Translations under genes and position numbers: made by a program | Shown: positions 16,875-27,108 of the stretch, piece by piece | Layout: each line of letters begins with the position of its first letter | Position numbering within the stretch: the first letter of the stretch is position 1 | Notes under the pieces: generated by a model | Databases searched by the model: none | What the model saw: only the letters and a program-made list of their open reading frames with translations | Told to the model about the DNA's origin: nothing | Assembly (NCBI GenBank): GCA_034436755.1 | Contig: DAOTVB010000174.1 | Span: 1-64,000 of the forward strand | Direction of reading: 5' to 3' | Source of the DNA: CAKZQX01 sp034436755 | GTDB lineage: Bacteria; Chloroflexota; Chloroflexia; Chloroflexales; Chloroflexaceae | Length of the DNA stretch: 64,000 nt

Positions 16875-19800
16875 ATGCCTACATATGGGAGCGCCAACGT
16901 GGACCAGGCCGTGAGCATCTACATCCCGATGGACCGCCGCCAGGCGCTGGTGCATGGTGATCTCCTGCCGGAGTGGGCCGCCGGTGCGGTCCTGTTTGCG
17001 GATATCTCCGGGTTTACCCCGCTGACCGAGGCGCTGCTCCAGGCGCTTGGCCCCCGCCGGGGCGCAGAAGAGCTGACCCACCAGTTGAACCGGGTCTATG
17101 ATGCGCTGGTTGACGCGGTGCATGCCTTCGGCGGCAGCGTGATTGCCTTCAGTGGCGATGCAATCACCTGCTGGTTTGGCGAAGGTGAAGCCGCTGCCGG
17201 TACGACGGCTCCGGCGGCACTGCGCGCGGCGGCCTGTGCGCTGGCGCTCCAGCAGGCGATGGCGGCATTTACGGCGGTGCCGCTGCCGGCAGGTGGCAGC
17301 GTGCCGCTGGCGCTGAAGGTGGCCGTTGCCGGCGGAGAGGTTCGGCGTATGCTGGTGGGTGATCCGGCCATTCAGCAGATTGAAGTGATGGCCGGGGCAC
17401 CGCTGGTACGGATGGCGGCGGCGGAACAACTGGCGACCAGTGGCGAGGTGCTGCTGGATATGCCCACGACTGCCCACCTGGGTGCGGCTATCCAGGTTGC
17501 CGCCTGGCGCAACGATCCCGTCACTGGTGACCAGTTTGCGCTGGTTACGCAGTTGCGGCAACCCGTTGCCCCAACGCCCTGGCCCGCCCTGCCCAACGCG
17601 GCGCTGACCGCGACGCAGGTGCGGCCCTGGATGCTGCCGGCGATCTACGAGCGGCTGCAAGAAGGGTTAGGCGAGTTCCTCACTGAACTGCGCCCGGTCG
17701 TGGTGCTCTTTCTGCGCTTTGCCGGTCTTGACTATGATGGCGACCCGGCCGCCGGCGCCAAACTGGACCGCTACATCTGCTGGGCGCAGCATGTGCTGGC
17801 GCGCTACGAGGGGGCGCTGATGCATCTGACCATTGGCGACAAGGGTAGCTACTTCTTTGCTGCCTTTGGCGCGCCGATTGCCCATGAGGATGATCCTCGC
17901 CGCGCGGTGATGGCCGCCCTGGATCTGCGCACGCCGCCGGCGCACCTGGGATTTACTCCCACGGTGCAGATCGGGATTAGCCAGGGCACTATGCGCACCG
18001 GCACCTACGGCGGCAGCACCAGTCGCACCTACAGCGTGCTGGGTGATGAGGTTAACCTGGCGGCCCGGCTGATGCAGCATGCCGCGCCCGGTGAGGTGCT
18101 GACCAGCGGGCATGTGCAGCGTGCGGTGAGTGCCGCGTTTGTCTGGGAGGTGCCGCCCCCAATCCAGGTCAAGGGCAAACGCTGGCCGGTACCGATTGCC
18201 CGGGTGGTGCGCGCCCAGGCAACATGGTCAACCGGGATCAAGTATGCCGGGATGCTGATTGGGCGTGCCGCCGAGGTGTCCCAGGCATTGCAGGCACTGC
18301 AGCCGATCCTGCAGGGGCAGCGGGCCGGTCTGCTCTACATCTTTGGGGAAGCCGGGATGGGCAAGAGTCGCCTGGCGGATGAACTGCGCCGGCAACCGGA
18401 GTATCAGCAGCGCCTGCAGTGGCTGTTCTGTCCGGCGGATGAGTTGCTGCGGCAGTCGCTCAACCCGTTCCGCGCCTGGCTGCGGGTCTACTTCAACCAG
18501 GATAGCGAGGGGGCTGAGGCGGAAAATAAGACGCGCTTCACCGCTGTGCTGGATGCGCTGATTGCGCAACTCCGCGCCGTTGGAGAGCAACCAGACCCAG
18601 CCGCAACCGGCAGACCGGTGCAGGACCAGCGGCGCACGCCCGCACCCATTCAGCCGTTCGTGCATGCGGACATGCCGACACGGGTTGCCCTGGCGGATGA
18701 AATCGAGCGCACCCGCTCCTTCCTGGGGGCGCTGGTCGATCTGCGGTGGGACGACTCGCTGTACGCACAACTCGACCCAAAACTGCGGTTTGAGAATACC
18801 CTGGTCGCCCTCAAGACGCTGATCCTGGCCGAGAGTCTGCGCCGGCCGCTGGTGCTGCATCTGGAGAGTGCACACCTGCTCGACGCCGACTCCGGGCATT
18901 TCCTGCAGGTGTTGACCCGCGCCACCGATTCCTATCCGTTCGCCGTGGTGCTGACCAGCCGTTACCGTGACGACGGCAGCCGGGTGATGCTGCCGGTGGA
19001 TACCGATGTGCCGCAGCAGGTGGTTGACCTGCGCGGCCTGGATGCCGACGGGGTACGGACGCTGGCGGCGCAGATCCTGGGGGGCCGGATTGATGCCGAC
19101 CTGGCGCGCTTCCTCGTCGCCCGCACGAACGGCAACCCCTTCTTTGTGGAACAACTCGCGCTGGATCTGCGGGAGCGCGGGCTGTTGACCACCTATACTG
19201 CGCCGCAACCGGATGGCACCGGCAGTCAACTCTATGTCTCCTTCGTTGCGGAGGAGCAGGCGCCGGCCCTGCCCGACAGCATTAACGCGGTGCTGGTGAC
19301 CCGGCTGGATCGGCTGGCGACGCAGGTGCGCGTGGTAGTACAGACGGCGGCGATATTGGGGCAGGAGTTTGAGGTGCAGGTGCTGGCGCTGATGCTGCGG
19401 CATGATCCGGATCTCCCCCGGAAGCTGCAGCAGGCCGAGGCCGCCGCGGTCTGGCAACCGCTGAGTGAACTGCGCTACCTCTTTAGCCATGCGCTGCTGC
19501 GGGATGCCGCCTATGCCGTGCAACTTGAGACGCGGCTGCGGGAACTGCATGCGCTGGCCGGAACCGCACTGGAGCAACTCTATGCAGCCGATCCGGCACC
19601 GCATGCCGCCGACCTGACCTACCACTACCAGCGCGCTGCCGATCCCATCCGCGAGTGGCGTTATGCCCGGATGGCGGGTGAGTATGCCGCCACGCGCTTT
19701 GCCAACGCCGACGCGGTGCGCTACTTCAGCCGGGCGCTGGAGTTAACGCCACCAGAAGATCATGCCGGTCGTTATGCGCTGCTCTGGGCGCGTGAGCAGG

Positions 19801-21185
19801 TACACGACCGGCAGGGCGACCGCGATGCCCAACGGCAGGCTCTGGCAGCACTGCGGGAACTGGCCGACAGCCTGGCTGATCCGCAACGCCAGATCGAGGT
19901 TGCCCTGCGCCAGGCGCACTACGCTGATGTCACCAGCGACTACCAAAGCATGACCCAGGCCGCGCAATCAGCCATCGATCTGGCCCAGGCGACCGGCAAC
20001 CGTCGAGGCGAAGCGGCCGGTTATCTGCATACGGCGCGGGCACACTGGTACCAGGGCGACTATGCTGCCGCAACCGCACAGGCAACCCAGGCGTTGGAAC
20101 TGGCGCACACCGCCGGCGAACAGCAATTGGAAGCGGACTGCCTGCGCATGCTGGGGAACACCGCGCTCTACCGCAGCGACTATCCGGCAGCGCGGGTCTT
20201 CTACGAGCAGGCGCTGGCACAGCATCACGATCTGGGCGATCAGCAGGGTGCAAGTTCAACCATGAATAACCTGGGGATCGTCGCCTTTTACCAGGGTGAC
20301 TATCTCACTGCCCACCACTACTATGAGCAGACGCTCCGGCTCAAGCGGATAGCCGGCGACCGTTACGGTGAGAGTCTGGCGCTACTCAACCTGGGCGAGG
20401 TCGCCGCCGTCCAGGGGGACTACACCGGAGCACACCGCTACTACGAGCAGACGTTGCGGCTTAAGCGCGACTCGGATGATCGCTATGGCGAGAGCCTGGT
20501 TCTGTTCAATCTGGGCGAGGTTGCGCTGATCCAGGGCGATTATACCGGGGCGCAACAGGACTACGAGCAGGCGCTGCGCCTCTGTCGGGCCATCGGCCAT
20601 CGGCAGCAGGAGAGCTGGACGCTGGCAAAGCTGGGGTTGCTGTTTCACCATCTCAATGATGATGCGACGGCGCGGGACTACAGTCGGCAGGCGCTGCAGA
20701 TGGCCCAGGAGCTGAACGACCGCAATCTGCAGGCGCTGGCGCTGACCCACCTGGGGCATGCCCTGGTCGCGCTGGAGCAGTTGGCGGATGCGACCGCAGC
20801 CTACCGGCAGGCGCTGGAACTACGGCAGGCGCTGGAGCAACCCAACCAGGCCCTGGAGCCGCTGGCCGGATTGGCACGGGTGGCATTGATCCAGGGTGAT
20901 CAGGCGCAGGCGAGCCGGTATGCAACCGATCTGTTACATCACCTGGAGCGCGGTTCGGTAGATGGCACCGATGAACCCTTCCGTATCTACCTGACCTGCT
21001 ACGAGGTATTACAGGCGCAGAACGATCCGCAGGCCGCCGCACTCCTGGAGCAGGCCTACCAACTGCTGCGCGAGCAGGCCGAACGGCTGGATGATGCGGC
21101 GGCGCAGCAGGCATTTCTAGAGCAGGTGCCTACCCACCGGGCCCTGGTTGCCGCATGGCAGCAGGTGCAGCAGCAAAATGAGTAG
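16875..21185 (+). CDS. tandem class III cyclase / AAA ATPase / TPR protein (soluble adenylyl cyclase-like)
   Basis: A 1436-residue cytoplasmic signalling protein. Cyclase domain 1 (about 35-235) keeps both metal aspartates, Asp43 (LFADISGFT) and Asp95 (AFSGDAI), but its transition-state motif is degenerate (LVRMAAA). Cyclase domain 2 (about 270-430) has lost the first aspartate (LFLRFAG) but keeps Asn394 and Arg398 (EVNLAAR). The two halves therefore complement each other, as in mammalian soluble adenylyl cyclase. The usual adenine-selecting Lys four residues before Asp95 is Ala91, so the product is uncertain. An AAA/NACHT-like ATPase follows (FGEAGMGKSR at about 490), then roughly ten TPRs (about 940-1400) whose GD(Y/R)xGES... 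units suggest protein sensing. The downstream secreted peptidase gene begins 36 bases later. Confidence 0.88.
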   Translation: MPTYGSANVDQAVSIYIPMDRRQALVHGDLLPEWAAGAVLFADISGFTPLTEALLQALGPRRGAEELTHQLNRVYDALVDAVHAFGGSVIAFSGDAITCWFGEGEAAAGTTAPAALRAAACALALQQAMAAFTAVPLPAGGSVPLALKVAVAGGEVRRMLVGDPAIQQIEVMAGAPLVRMAAAEQLATSGEVLLDMPTTAHLGAAIQVAAWRNDPVTGDQFALVTQLRQPVAPTPWPALPNAALTATQVRPWMLPAIYERLQEGLGEFLTELRPVVVLFLRFAGLDYDGDPAAGAKLDRYICWAQHVLARYEGALMHLTIGDKGSYFFAAFGAPIAHEDDPRRAVMAALDLRTPPAHLGFTPTVQIGISQGTMRTGTYGGSTSRTYSVLGDEVNLAARLMQHAAPGEVLTSGHVQRAVSAAFVWEVPPPIQVKGKRWPVPIARVVRAQATWSTGIKYAGMLIGRAAEVSQALQALQPILQGQRAGLLYIFGEAGMGKSRLADELRRQPEYQQRLQWLFCPADELLRQSLNPFRAWLRVYFNQDSEGAEAENKTRFTAVLDALIAQLRAVGEQPDPAATGRPVQDQRRTPAPIQPFVHADMPTRVALADEIERTRSFLGALVDLRWDDSLYAQLDPKLRFENTLVALKTLILAESLRRPLVLHLESAHLLDADSGHFLQVLTRATDSYPFAVVLTSRYRDDGSRVMLPVDTDVPQQVVDLRGLDADGVRTLAAQILGGRIDADLARFLVARTNGNPFFVEQLALDLRERGLLTTYTAPQPDGTGSQLYVSFVAEEQAPALPDSINAVLVTRLDRLATQVRVVVQTAAILGQEFEVQVLALMLRHDPDLPRKLQQAEAAAVWQPLSELRYLFSHALLRDAAYAVQLETRLRELHALAGTALEQLYAADPAPHAADLTYHYQRAADPIREWRYARMAGEYAATRFANADAVRYFSRALELTPPEDHAGRYALLWAREQVHDRQGDRDAQRQALAALRELADSLADPQRQIEVALRQAHYADVTSDYQSMTQAAQSAIDLAQATGNRRGEAAGYLHTARAHWYQGDYAAATAQATQALELAHTAGEQQLEADCLRMLGNTALYRSDYPAARVFYEQALAQHHDLGDQQGASSTMNNLGIVAFYQGDYLTAHHYYEQTLRLKRIAGDRYGESLALLNLGEVAAVQGDYTGAHRYYEQTLRLKRDSDDRYGESLVLFNLGEVALIQGDYTGAQQDYEQALRLCRAIGHRQQESWTLAKLGLLFHHLNDDATARDYSRQALQMAQELNDRNLQALALTHLGHALVALEQLADATAAYRQALELRQALEQPNQALEPLAGLARVALIQGDQAQASRYATDLLHHLERGSVDGTDEPFRIYLTCYEVLQAQNDPQAAALLEQAYQLLREQAERLDDAAAQQAFLEQVPTHRALVAAWQQVQQQNE

Positions 21186-21221
21186 AAAATCCGTACACCG
21201 CACAAGGAAGGAGAGAGAACG

Positions 21222-24200
21222 ATGCAGCAGCATTCTCAAGCAAGGCCGACCCGACCGGCCGGCAGCCATGGGGTAAAGCGCCCGGCCTGGCACCGGCTGA
21301 TCATCCTGATATTGCCGGCAATTCTGACGTCTTATCTGGTAGTACCGCAGCTCGTTACCCACGCAGAACCCCTTGCCACTATCACCACCGGCGCGGACAG
21401 TGGCCCGAACAGCTTGCGGGATGCCATTGGCAGGGCAAACGACTCTCTCGGCCCGGATACCATTACCTTTGCCATCACTGATCCGGCCTATCGCACCAGT
21501 ACCGGGACATACCGCATTACGCTGGATACGCCGCTGCCGGTGATTACCGAAACGATTACTATTGACGCCACAACCAATTCCGGGTTTGACGGTACGCCCG
21601 TGGTTGAGATCTATGGTGCATCAATAGATGGCTCCGGTTCCGGATTGACGCTGGAGGCCGACGACAGCACAATCCAGGGATTAGAGCTTACCAAGTTTGA
21701 TCAGCACGGCATTGAGATCATAGGCGATAATAACCGCATCATCAGCAATACCCTGAGCCTGAACGGGGGCGATGGTGTGCGCGTCACTACGGGTGTTAAC
21801 AACACCATCCGCAGTGCGACGTATGTTAATGATGGTCTGGGCATTAACCTGGGTGAGGGAGACGGGCCAACGCCCAATGATCCGGGCGATACGGATACCG
21901 GCGCGAATAACCTGCAGAATGCGCCGGTACTGCTGGCGGCCACACCCGGCGACGGCACACTTACTGTTAGTGGTCGCCTCAACAGTAGTTCAAACAAACC
22001 GTTTACGGTAGATATCTTCGCCAACTCTTCCTGTAGCAGAACCGGAATAAACAGTGATGAGGGCGATGCCTTCCTGGACAGCACCACGGTGACCACCGAT
22101 GCCCGTGGGGATGCGACCTTCACGACTACCCTGACTGACACGTTCTTCTTTCCAGCGGTGATTGCCACCGTAACCGACCCGGACGGCAATACCTCCGAGT
22201 TCTCAAACTGTCTGCGGGTTACAGCGGGAAATAATATCTGGCCCACCGCCACCCGGCTAAACCTGACGGGCGACCCGCTAAACGCCACTGTCCCGCTGAG
22301 CGCCACCGTTAGTGACTACCTGACGCTGGCGGGCCAGTCGCGCTGGTACAAGTTTGCGGTCCAACCGGATAGCCGCGCCGGCATCAGCCTGGAAGGGATT
22401 GAGGGCTCAGGTCTCCCGGCCAACTATGATCTGACAGTCTATACCGATATTGCCGCAGCCTATGCCGAAATCAGCGGCGCGGATGATCTGGCAGATTTAG
22501 CCCGCCTGACCGCCGATGGTAACACCGGCGACAACAACCTTGATCCGCTTGCGCCCGATGCTCTCAGTCCGCAGGTGTTGAGCCCGGAAGCGTTTACACC
22601 GGAAGCGTTTGCACCGGAGAATTACAGTTCGGCGGTAATTGCGCCGCAGGCATTCTCGCCGCAGGCATTCTCGCCGCAGGCGTTCTCGCCGCAGGCGTTC
22701 TCGCCGCAGGCATTCTCCGGCGACCCGGAAGCCTACGCCGGTGCGCAGAGCCAGAGTCTAATCGGCATCTCGGCGGCGGATGGCACGGCCCACGAAACGG
22801 TTACGGTCAATACCTGGAACAACCAGGGCGATTTTTATGTGCGCGTCACCGGGCGCAACGGGGCGTTTGATCCCAGTGGCGAGTATACGCTCAAAGTCAC
22901 GCTGGAGACCGGCCAGTGCAGCAGTGTCGCGCCGGTGACAGCGGCGGCCACCCTTACCGCCGGCGCGGGCAACTACCGCACGATCATTCTGACCGATCTG
23001 GCGCGGATGGCGGGAAGCAGCGCGGAGAAGAGCACGCTGCAGGAGCGCCTCGCTACCCTGGCGGCTCGCCCCGAAGTGCAGGGCGTGGTGGTCGATATTA
23101 CGACCGAGCAGCGCGTGCAGGCAGCGCGGGCGCAGTCCGATGCCAACCCGGCCTGCCCCTTTGCCCAGAACCTGCATGCTACCGAAATCAAGTCAATCAT
23201 TGATCGCTACCGCGCGTTGAACCCGCTGGAGTATGTAGTGCTGGTGGGCAACGACGATGTTATTCCCTACTTCCGCTCCCCCGATCAGGCTCCGCTCGGC
23301 CCCGAATCCGATTTTATTGCCCCGGTGCAGGACAATACCTCCTCACAGTCCAGCCTGCGGTTAAACTACATCCTCAGCCAGGATGCCTACGGCGCGGAGA
23401 CCAGCATCGCCTCCGGCAGTGATGAGTTGCCCATTCCCGATCTGGCGGTGGGCCGGCTGGTCGAGACCGCCGCCGATGCCACAACCATGCTGGATGCCTA
23501 TCTCAGCACCGAGGGCGGCGTGGTCGCCACACCGACACGGGCCCTGGTCACCGGCTACGACTTTATGACCGATGCAGCCGAGGCAGTCCAGGCCGAACTG
23601 GAGGCCGGGATGGGCCAACCGGCCAGCACGCTGATCGCCGCGCGCGGCCTGGCTCCCGCCGAGTCCTGGACCGCTGACGATCTGCGGACGGCGCTGCTGG
23701 AGCAGGGCCGCCACGATCTGATCTTCCTGGCGGGCCATTTCCACGCCAGCAGCACGCTGGCGGCGGATCATGTTACCACCCTGGCAGCCGGTAGCGTCGT
23801 CACTTCCGCGCTGGATATGACCAACAGCATTATCTTCAGTCAGGGCTGCCACTCCGGCTACAATATCGTCAATGAGCATGGCATCCCGCAGGTCACCCGC
23901 GAACCGGACTGGGCGCAGGCCTTTGCACGCAAGGGCGCAACCCTGATCGGCGGCACCGGCTATCAGTATGGCGATACCGAGTTTGTGGCCTACAACGAAC
24001 AACTGTATGTCGAGTTCAGTAAGCAGTTGCGCACCGGCAGCGGCCCGGTCGCCGTGGGCAAGGCGCTGGTCGCGGCCAAACAGGCCTACCTGGCCGCCAC
24101 GCCCCAGCTTGAAGGCATTGACGATAAGACTGTGCGCATTCCGACGCTGTTTGGCCTGCCGATGCTCAGTGTCGATCTGCCGGGCGCACGCATCACGCCG

Positions 24201-25784
24201 GCGGTCCAGCCGGCAAATGTCCCTGCCGTGACCGACTACAGCGTAGACCCCGGCCAGACGCTGGGGCTACAGTATGCCGACCTGAGCCTGACGCCCTCCC
24301 TGACCGAGGAGACGGTGACGCTCACCAGTGTCACCACGCCCACGCAGACCTTCACCGCCGGCTATCTCACCGGCAGCATGGGCGTGGTGGTCCGGCCCGG
24401 TGAGCCGGTCCTACCGCTGGAAACCCGCAATGTCGGCGTGTCCGGCACCCTGCTGCGCGGTGTCGGTTTCCGGGGCGGCAGCTACCAGGATACACCGAAT
24501 GTACGGCCGCTGGTTGGCGCACCCGCCACCGAAATTCGCGGCGTGCAGGTCGGGTTTGACTCCGACTACTTCTTCCCGGAGCAACCCTGGCATGTCAACT
24601 ATATTGATCTGCTCTCCGATCCGACGGGCGGGCAGACCGAACTACAGGTTACGCCGATGCAGTTCCAGGCCGGCGCGCCGGGCACCGCAACCGGCACGCG
24701 CCGCCAGTTTACCGGGATGAACTTCCGCCTCTTCTACAGCAACAACATCCAGCGTTATGGCGGCAACACCCCGGCCCTCTCCGCGCCACCCACCATCGCG
24801 GTGATCCAGGCCGAGCCGGAAACCGATCAGGTCAATTTCAGCGTTACCGTGACGGGTGATCCCGCCGCCGGCATTCAGGAGGTCTGGATCACCTACACCG
24901 CCACGGGTGGATCGCTGGCCGGAACCTGGCAATCGCTGGATCTGACCCGGAGCAACGACGATTCGCAAGTGTGGGAAGGCACGCTCCCCCTCAACGGAAC
25001 CGCCGCAGCGGACCTGCGCTACATGGTGCAGGCGGTAAACGGCACGGGTCTGGTGACACGCAGCGACAATGCCGGAGCCTACTACACACCGGGAGTTGAT
25101 CCGGGAGCCGGCACCACCTCCTCCAATCAGCAGGCGACCAGCATCAGCCTGGATACACGACCGGCGAGCGGCGCATACGGCACCCGGCTACCGCTCACCG
25201 CCACGCTGACCAGCAATGGCACACCGCTGGCCGATCAGCGCGTCACTTTTGTGCTGGGAACGCAGCGCGTGTCGGGCCGCACCAATCAGAATGGGCAGGC
25301 CCGCGTTTTGCTGCGGCTCCTCAGCCCGCCGGACGACTACAGCCTCAACGCCGTCTTTGCCGGGACATCCGCCTATGGTCCTGCGGCGGGAGAAGCAACG
25401 CCGTTCACCATCACAAAGCAGGATACCATACTCACGCTAACATCGGACCCCGATGCGCTCCTGGTCGCCACGCTGCAGGATGCACAGGGCCAGCCGATTG
25501 CCTATCGCACGATCTTCCTGATCGTGACCGGGAACGGCGGGACAGCACAGATAACGGTGATAACGGACTATGCCGGCCAGGCGTTGCTTACCGATCAGGA
25601 TCTGGCGCTTGCGACGCTATCGGCGGGTGAGTATACTGTCACGGCCTACTTTAGCGGCACAATCCCGCTACCCGCAGCATCACTGACGCTGGACGACCAG
25701 ACCTACAATCCGGCCAGGGCCGGCGGCACCCTGACCGTGCCACCAAAGCTACTCTGGTTGCCGCTGGTTACGGCGGCACGGTAG
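21222..25784 (+). CDS. giant secreted C25 (gingipain-like) cysteine peptidase
   Basis: A 1520-residue secreted protein. The signal anchor lies at about 25-45. A CSLREA-type beta-helix start (ADSGPNSLRDAIGRAN) and a beta-helix domain reach to about 240. A beta-sandwich like pre-peptidase domains contains a pentapeptide tract of SPQAF type at about 445-500. The caspase-fold C25 domain spans about 580-1000, with the catalytic dyad His839 (LAGHFH) and Cys876 (SQGCHSG). C-terminal Ig-like domains and the tail LLWLPLVTAAR complete it. It should be an exported protease that cleaves extracellular or surface proteins. A strong GGAAGGAGAGAG ribosome site precedes the start. It may form an operon with the cyclase protein upstream and the expansin downstream. 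Confidence 0.85.
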   Translation: MQQHSQARPTRPAGSHGVKRPAWHRLIILILPAILTSYLVVPQLVTHAEPLATITTGADSGPNSLRDAIGRANDSLGPDTITFAITDPAYRTSTGTYRITLDTPLPVITETITIDATTNSGFDGTPVVEIYGASIDGSGSGLTLEADDSTIQGLELTKFDQHGIEIIGDNNRIISNTLSLNGGDGVRVTTGVNNTIRSATYVNDGLGINLGEGDGPTPNDPGDTDTGANNLQNAPVLLAATPGDGTLTVSGRLNSSSNKPFTVDIFANSSCSRTGINSDEGDAFLDSTTVTTDARGDATFTTTLTDTFFFPAVIATVTDPDGNTSEFSNCLRVTAGNNIWPTATRLNLTGDPLNATVPLSATVSDYLTLAGQSRWYKFAVQPDSRAGISLEGIEGSGLPANYDLTVYTDIAAAYAEISGADDLADLARLTADGNTGDNNLDPLAPDALSPQVLSPEAFTPEAFAPENYSSAVIAPQAFSPQAFSPQAFSPQAFSPQAFSGDPEAYAGAQSQSLIGISAADGTAHETVTVNTWNNQGDFYVRVTGRNGAFDPSGEYTLKVTLETGQCSSVAPVTAAATLTAGAGNYRTIILTDLARMAGSSAEKSTLQERLATLAARPEVQGVVVDITTEQRVQAARAQSDANPACPFAQNLHATEIKSIIDRYRALNPLEYVVLVGNDDVIPYFRSPDQAPLGPESDFIAPVQDNTSSQSSLRLNYILSQDAYGAETSIASGSDELPIPDLAVGRLVETAADATTMLDAYLSTEGGVVATPTRALVTGYDFMTDAAEAVQAELEAGMGQPASTLIAARGLAPAESWTADDLRTALLEQGRHDLIFLAGHFHASSTLAADHVTTLAAGSVVTSALDMTNSIIFSQGCHSGYNIVNEHGIPQVTREPDWAQAFARKGATLIGGTGYQYGDTEFVAYNEQLYVEFSKQLRTGSGPVAVGKALVAAKQAYLAATPQLEGIDDKTVRIPTLFGLPMLSVDLPGARITPAVQPANVPAVTDYSVDPGQTLGLQYADLSLTPSLTEETVTLTSVTTPTQTFTAGYLTGSMGVVVRPGEPVLPLETRNVGVSGTLLRGVGFRGGSYQDTPNVRPLVGAPATEIRGVQVGFDSDYFFPEQPWHVNYIDLLSDPTGGQTELQVTPMQFQAGAPGTATGTRRQFTGMNFRLFYSNNIQRYGGNTPALSAPPTIAVIQAEPETDQVNFSVTVTGDPAAGIQEVWITYTATGGSLAGTWQSLDLTRSNDDSQVWEGTLPLNGTAAADLRYMVQAVNGTGLVTRSDNAGAYYTPGVDPGAGTTSSNQQATSISLDTRPASGAYGTRLPLTATLTSNGTPLADQRVTFVLGTQRVSGRTNQNGQARVLLRLLSPPDDYSLNAVFAGTSAYGPAAGEATPFTITKQDTILTLTSDPDALLVATLQDAQGQPIAYRTIFLIVTGNGGTAQITVITDYAGQALLTDQDLALATLSAGEYTVTAYFSGTIPLPAASLTLDDQTYNPARAGGTLTVPPKLLWLPLVTAAR
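22545..22718 (+). repeat. tandem 15-bp repeat encoding SPQAF pentapeptides
   Basis: Inside the C25 peptidase gene, a 15-bp unit (GCATTCTCGCCGCAG and variants) is repeated about eleven to twelve times. The middle copies are almost identical and the outer ones diverged (TPEAF, APENY, SPQVL). The encoded stretch reads as Ser/Ala/Thr-Pro-Gln/Glu-Ala-Phe units, likely an extended linker or loop. The near identity of the central copies suggests recent expansion. Confidence 0.85.
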
Positions 25785-25868
25785 AATAGAGCCGTTGGCC
25801 GACAACATAGCTGGTGCCGCCGCTGGATAAATATCCCGGCGGCCCGAACACTGACGGAGGTAGAACTA

Positions 25869-26714
25869 TTGAACACAGTACGCGAACACCGCAGACTCAT
25901 TGGACACACGCGCATGCTGATCATGCTGCTACTCTGCCTTGTGGCCCTGAGCGGTACCCCGGCGACGACGCACATCACCCGGGCGAACGATGATCCGGCA
26001 CCCGCCGCCGGAGAGAACCGGGTGTTCCTGCCACTGCTGGTTGCGGGCGGGACAACCAGTGATCCGGCGCAACCGGAACTTCTGCCGGGCCTGCCGTTCG
26101 ACCCGACCGAAACCCGCACGGGTGAGGGCACCTTCTACGATGTCACCGATGTGGTGAACTGCGGGCTGCCCGTCCCGGCGGACAAGATGATTGGCGCGAT
26201 GAACAACAGTGACTATGCCAATGCCTGGCTCTGTGGTGCATTTGTGGAAGTGACCGGCCCCAAAGGGACGATTACTATTCAGATCGTGGACCGCTGCCCC
26301 GAGTGTGCCCCCGGCGATATCGACCTGAGCGCGGAAGCCTTTGCCAAAATCGCCGAGCCGGTGCAGGGACGGGTTGACATCAGTTGGCGGGTAATCAGCC
26401 CGAATATCGGCAACCCGGTGGTCTATCGCTTCAAGGAGGGCAGTAACCAGTGGTGGACCGCGATCCAGATCCGCAACCATCGCAACCCGATTCACAAAGT
26501 TGAATATCAGGATAGCAATGGGCAGTTCCGGGCGATCCCCCGGGAGAACTACAACTACTTTGTGGCGGATTCGTCCGTGGGCAATGAGATGGGCCCCGGC
26601 CCCTATACCCTGCGCATCACCGATATCTACGGTCACACCCTGACCGACAGCGGGATCAGTCTGGTTGTTGCCGGCGAGGTGTCCGGCAGCGGCCAGTTCC
26701 CCAAAGTGCCGTGA
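25869..26714 (+). CDS. secreted bacterial expansin (EXLX1/YoaJ-like)
   Basis: A 281-residue protein. A signal peptide is followed by a linker containing VFLPLLVAGG and then the two expansin domains. The double-psi beta-barrel begins GEGTFYDVTDVVNCG and has the catalytic-type aspartate segment VDRCPECAPGDIDLSAEAF. The CBM63 domain has EGSNQWWTAIQIRNHRNP and NYNYFV, matching the cellulose-binding aromatic strip of B. subtilis EXLX1. Expansins loosen cellulose networks without hydrolysis. The TTG start has GGAGG eight bases upstream; the next ATG (25914) would cut the signal peptide n-region. It lies 84 bases after the C25 peptidase gene, and a GH44 cellulase is also in the window. Confidence 0.9.
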   Translation: MNTVREHRRLIGHTRMLIMLLLCLVALSGTPATTHITRANDDPAPAAGENRVFLPLLVAGGTTSDPAQPELLPGLPFDPTETRTGEGTFYDVTDVVNCGLPVPADKMIGAMNNSDYANAWLCGAFVEVTGPKGTITIQIVDRCPECAPGDIDLSAEAFAKIAEPVQGRVDISWRVISPNIGNPVVYRFKEGSNQWWTAIQIRNHRNPIHKVEYQDSNGQFRAIPRENYNYFVADSSVGNEMGPGPYTLRITDIYGHTLTDSGISLVVAGEVSGSGQFPKVP

Positions 26715-26720
26715 TCCGCG

Positions 26721-26753
26721 CGTGCGGGCGGCAGCCATGCTACCGCCCGCACG
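26721..26753 (+). terminator. 15-bp hairpin after the expansin gene
   Basis: CGTGCGGGCGGCAGC and GCTACCGCCCGCACG pair with one mismatch around a CAT loop, seven bases after the expansin stop codon. There is no U tract. A similar GGCGGCAGC-CAC-GCTGCCGCC hairpin follows the slipin gene at 59325, so this may be a transcript-end element used repeatedly in this genome. Confidence 0.6.
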
Positions 26754-27108
26754 CCGCCTGCGTGACCTACAATGTTTTAGAAAATAGTCCGAATATGCCA
26801 TCCGGGAGTCCCGGCTTGAGCCGGTTGAATGCCTGCCTCGGCAGCGGCATACTGTCGGGAACGCCGGGACCGGCTGAAGCCGGGACTCCTGCGCGGCGAT
26901 ATCTGGATTAAACATTCAAAGTTCTTCAGGCGGCACTACGATAGTATTCCAGACGCCTCGCAGCAACTCCTGCTACCTTCGGCTACCTACCGATCCCCAT
27001 ACTATTCACCCCCTCCATTCACCTTCCGGTTGCTGACACTTCACCCCCTGCTCAGCTACACTACAGCCAGGTATCAGCTTATAGCTTCTAGAACACAGGG
27101 AAGAGCTT
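26754..27108. repeat. gene-free spacer with a Rep-A palindrome
   Basis: The full Rep-A copy is at 26804-26891 (GGGAGTCCCGGCTTGAGCC to AAGCCGGGACTCCTG), preceded by the AAAATAGTCCGAATATG lead-in also seen at 57659 and 61580. GGCGGCACTACGATAG at about 26931 resembles a Rep-C piece. The rest (26990-27090) is a pyrimidine-rich leader without features. Confidence 0.65.

Noticed and set aside
18228..19625. A 465-codon frame antisense to the cyclase/TPR gene.
   Set aside because: Gln/Arg/His-rich shadow without start signal or domain.
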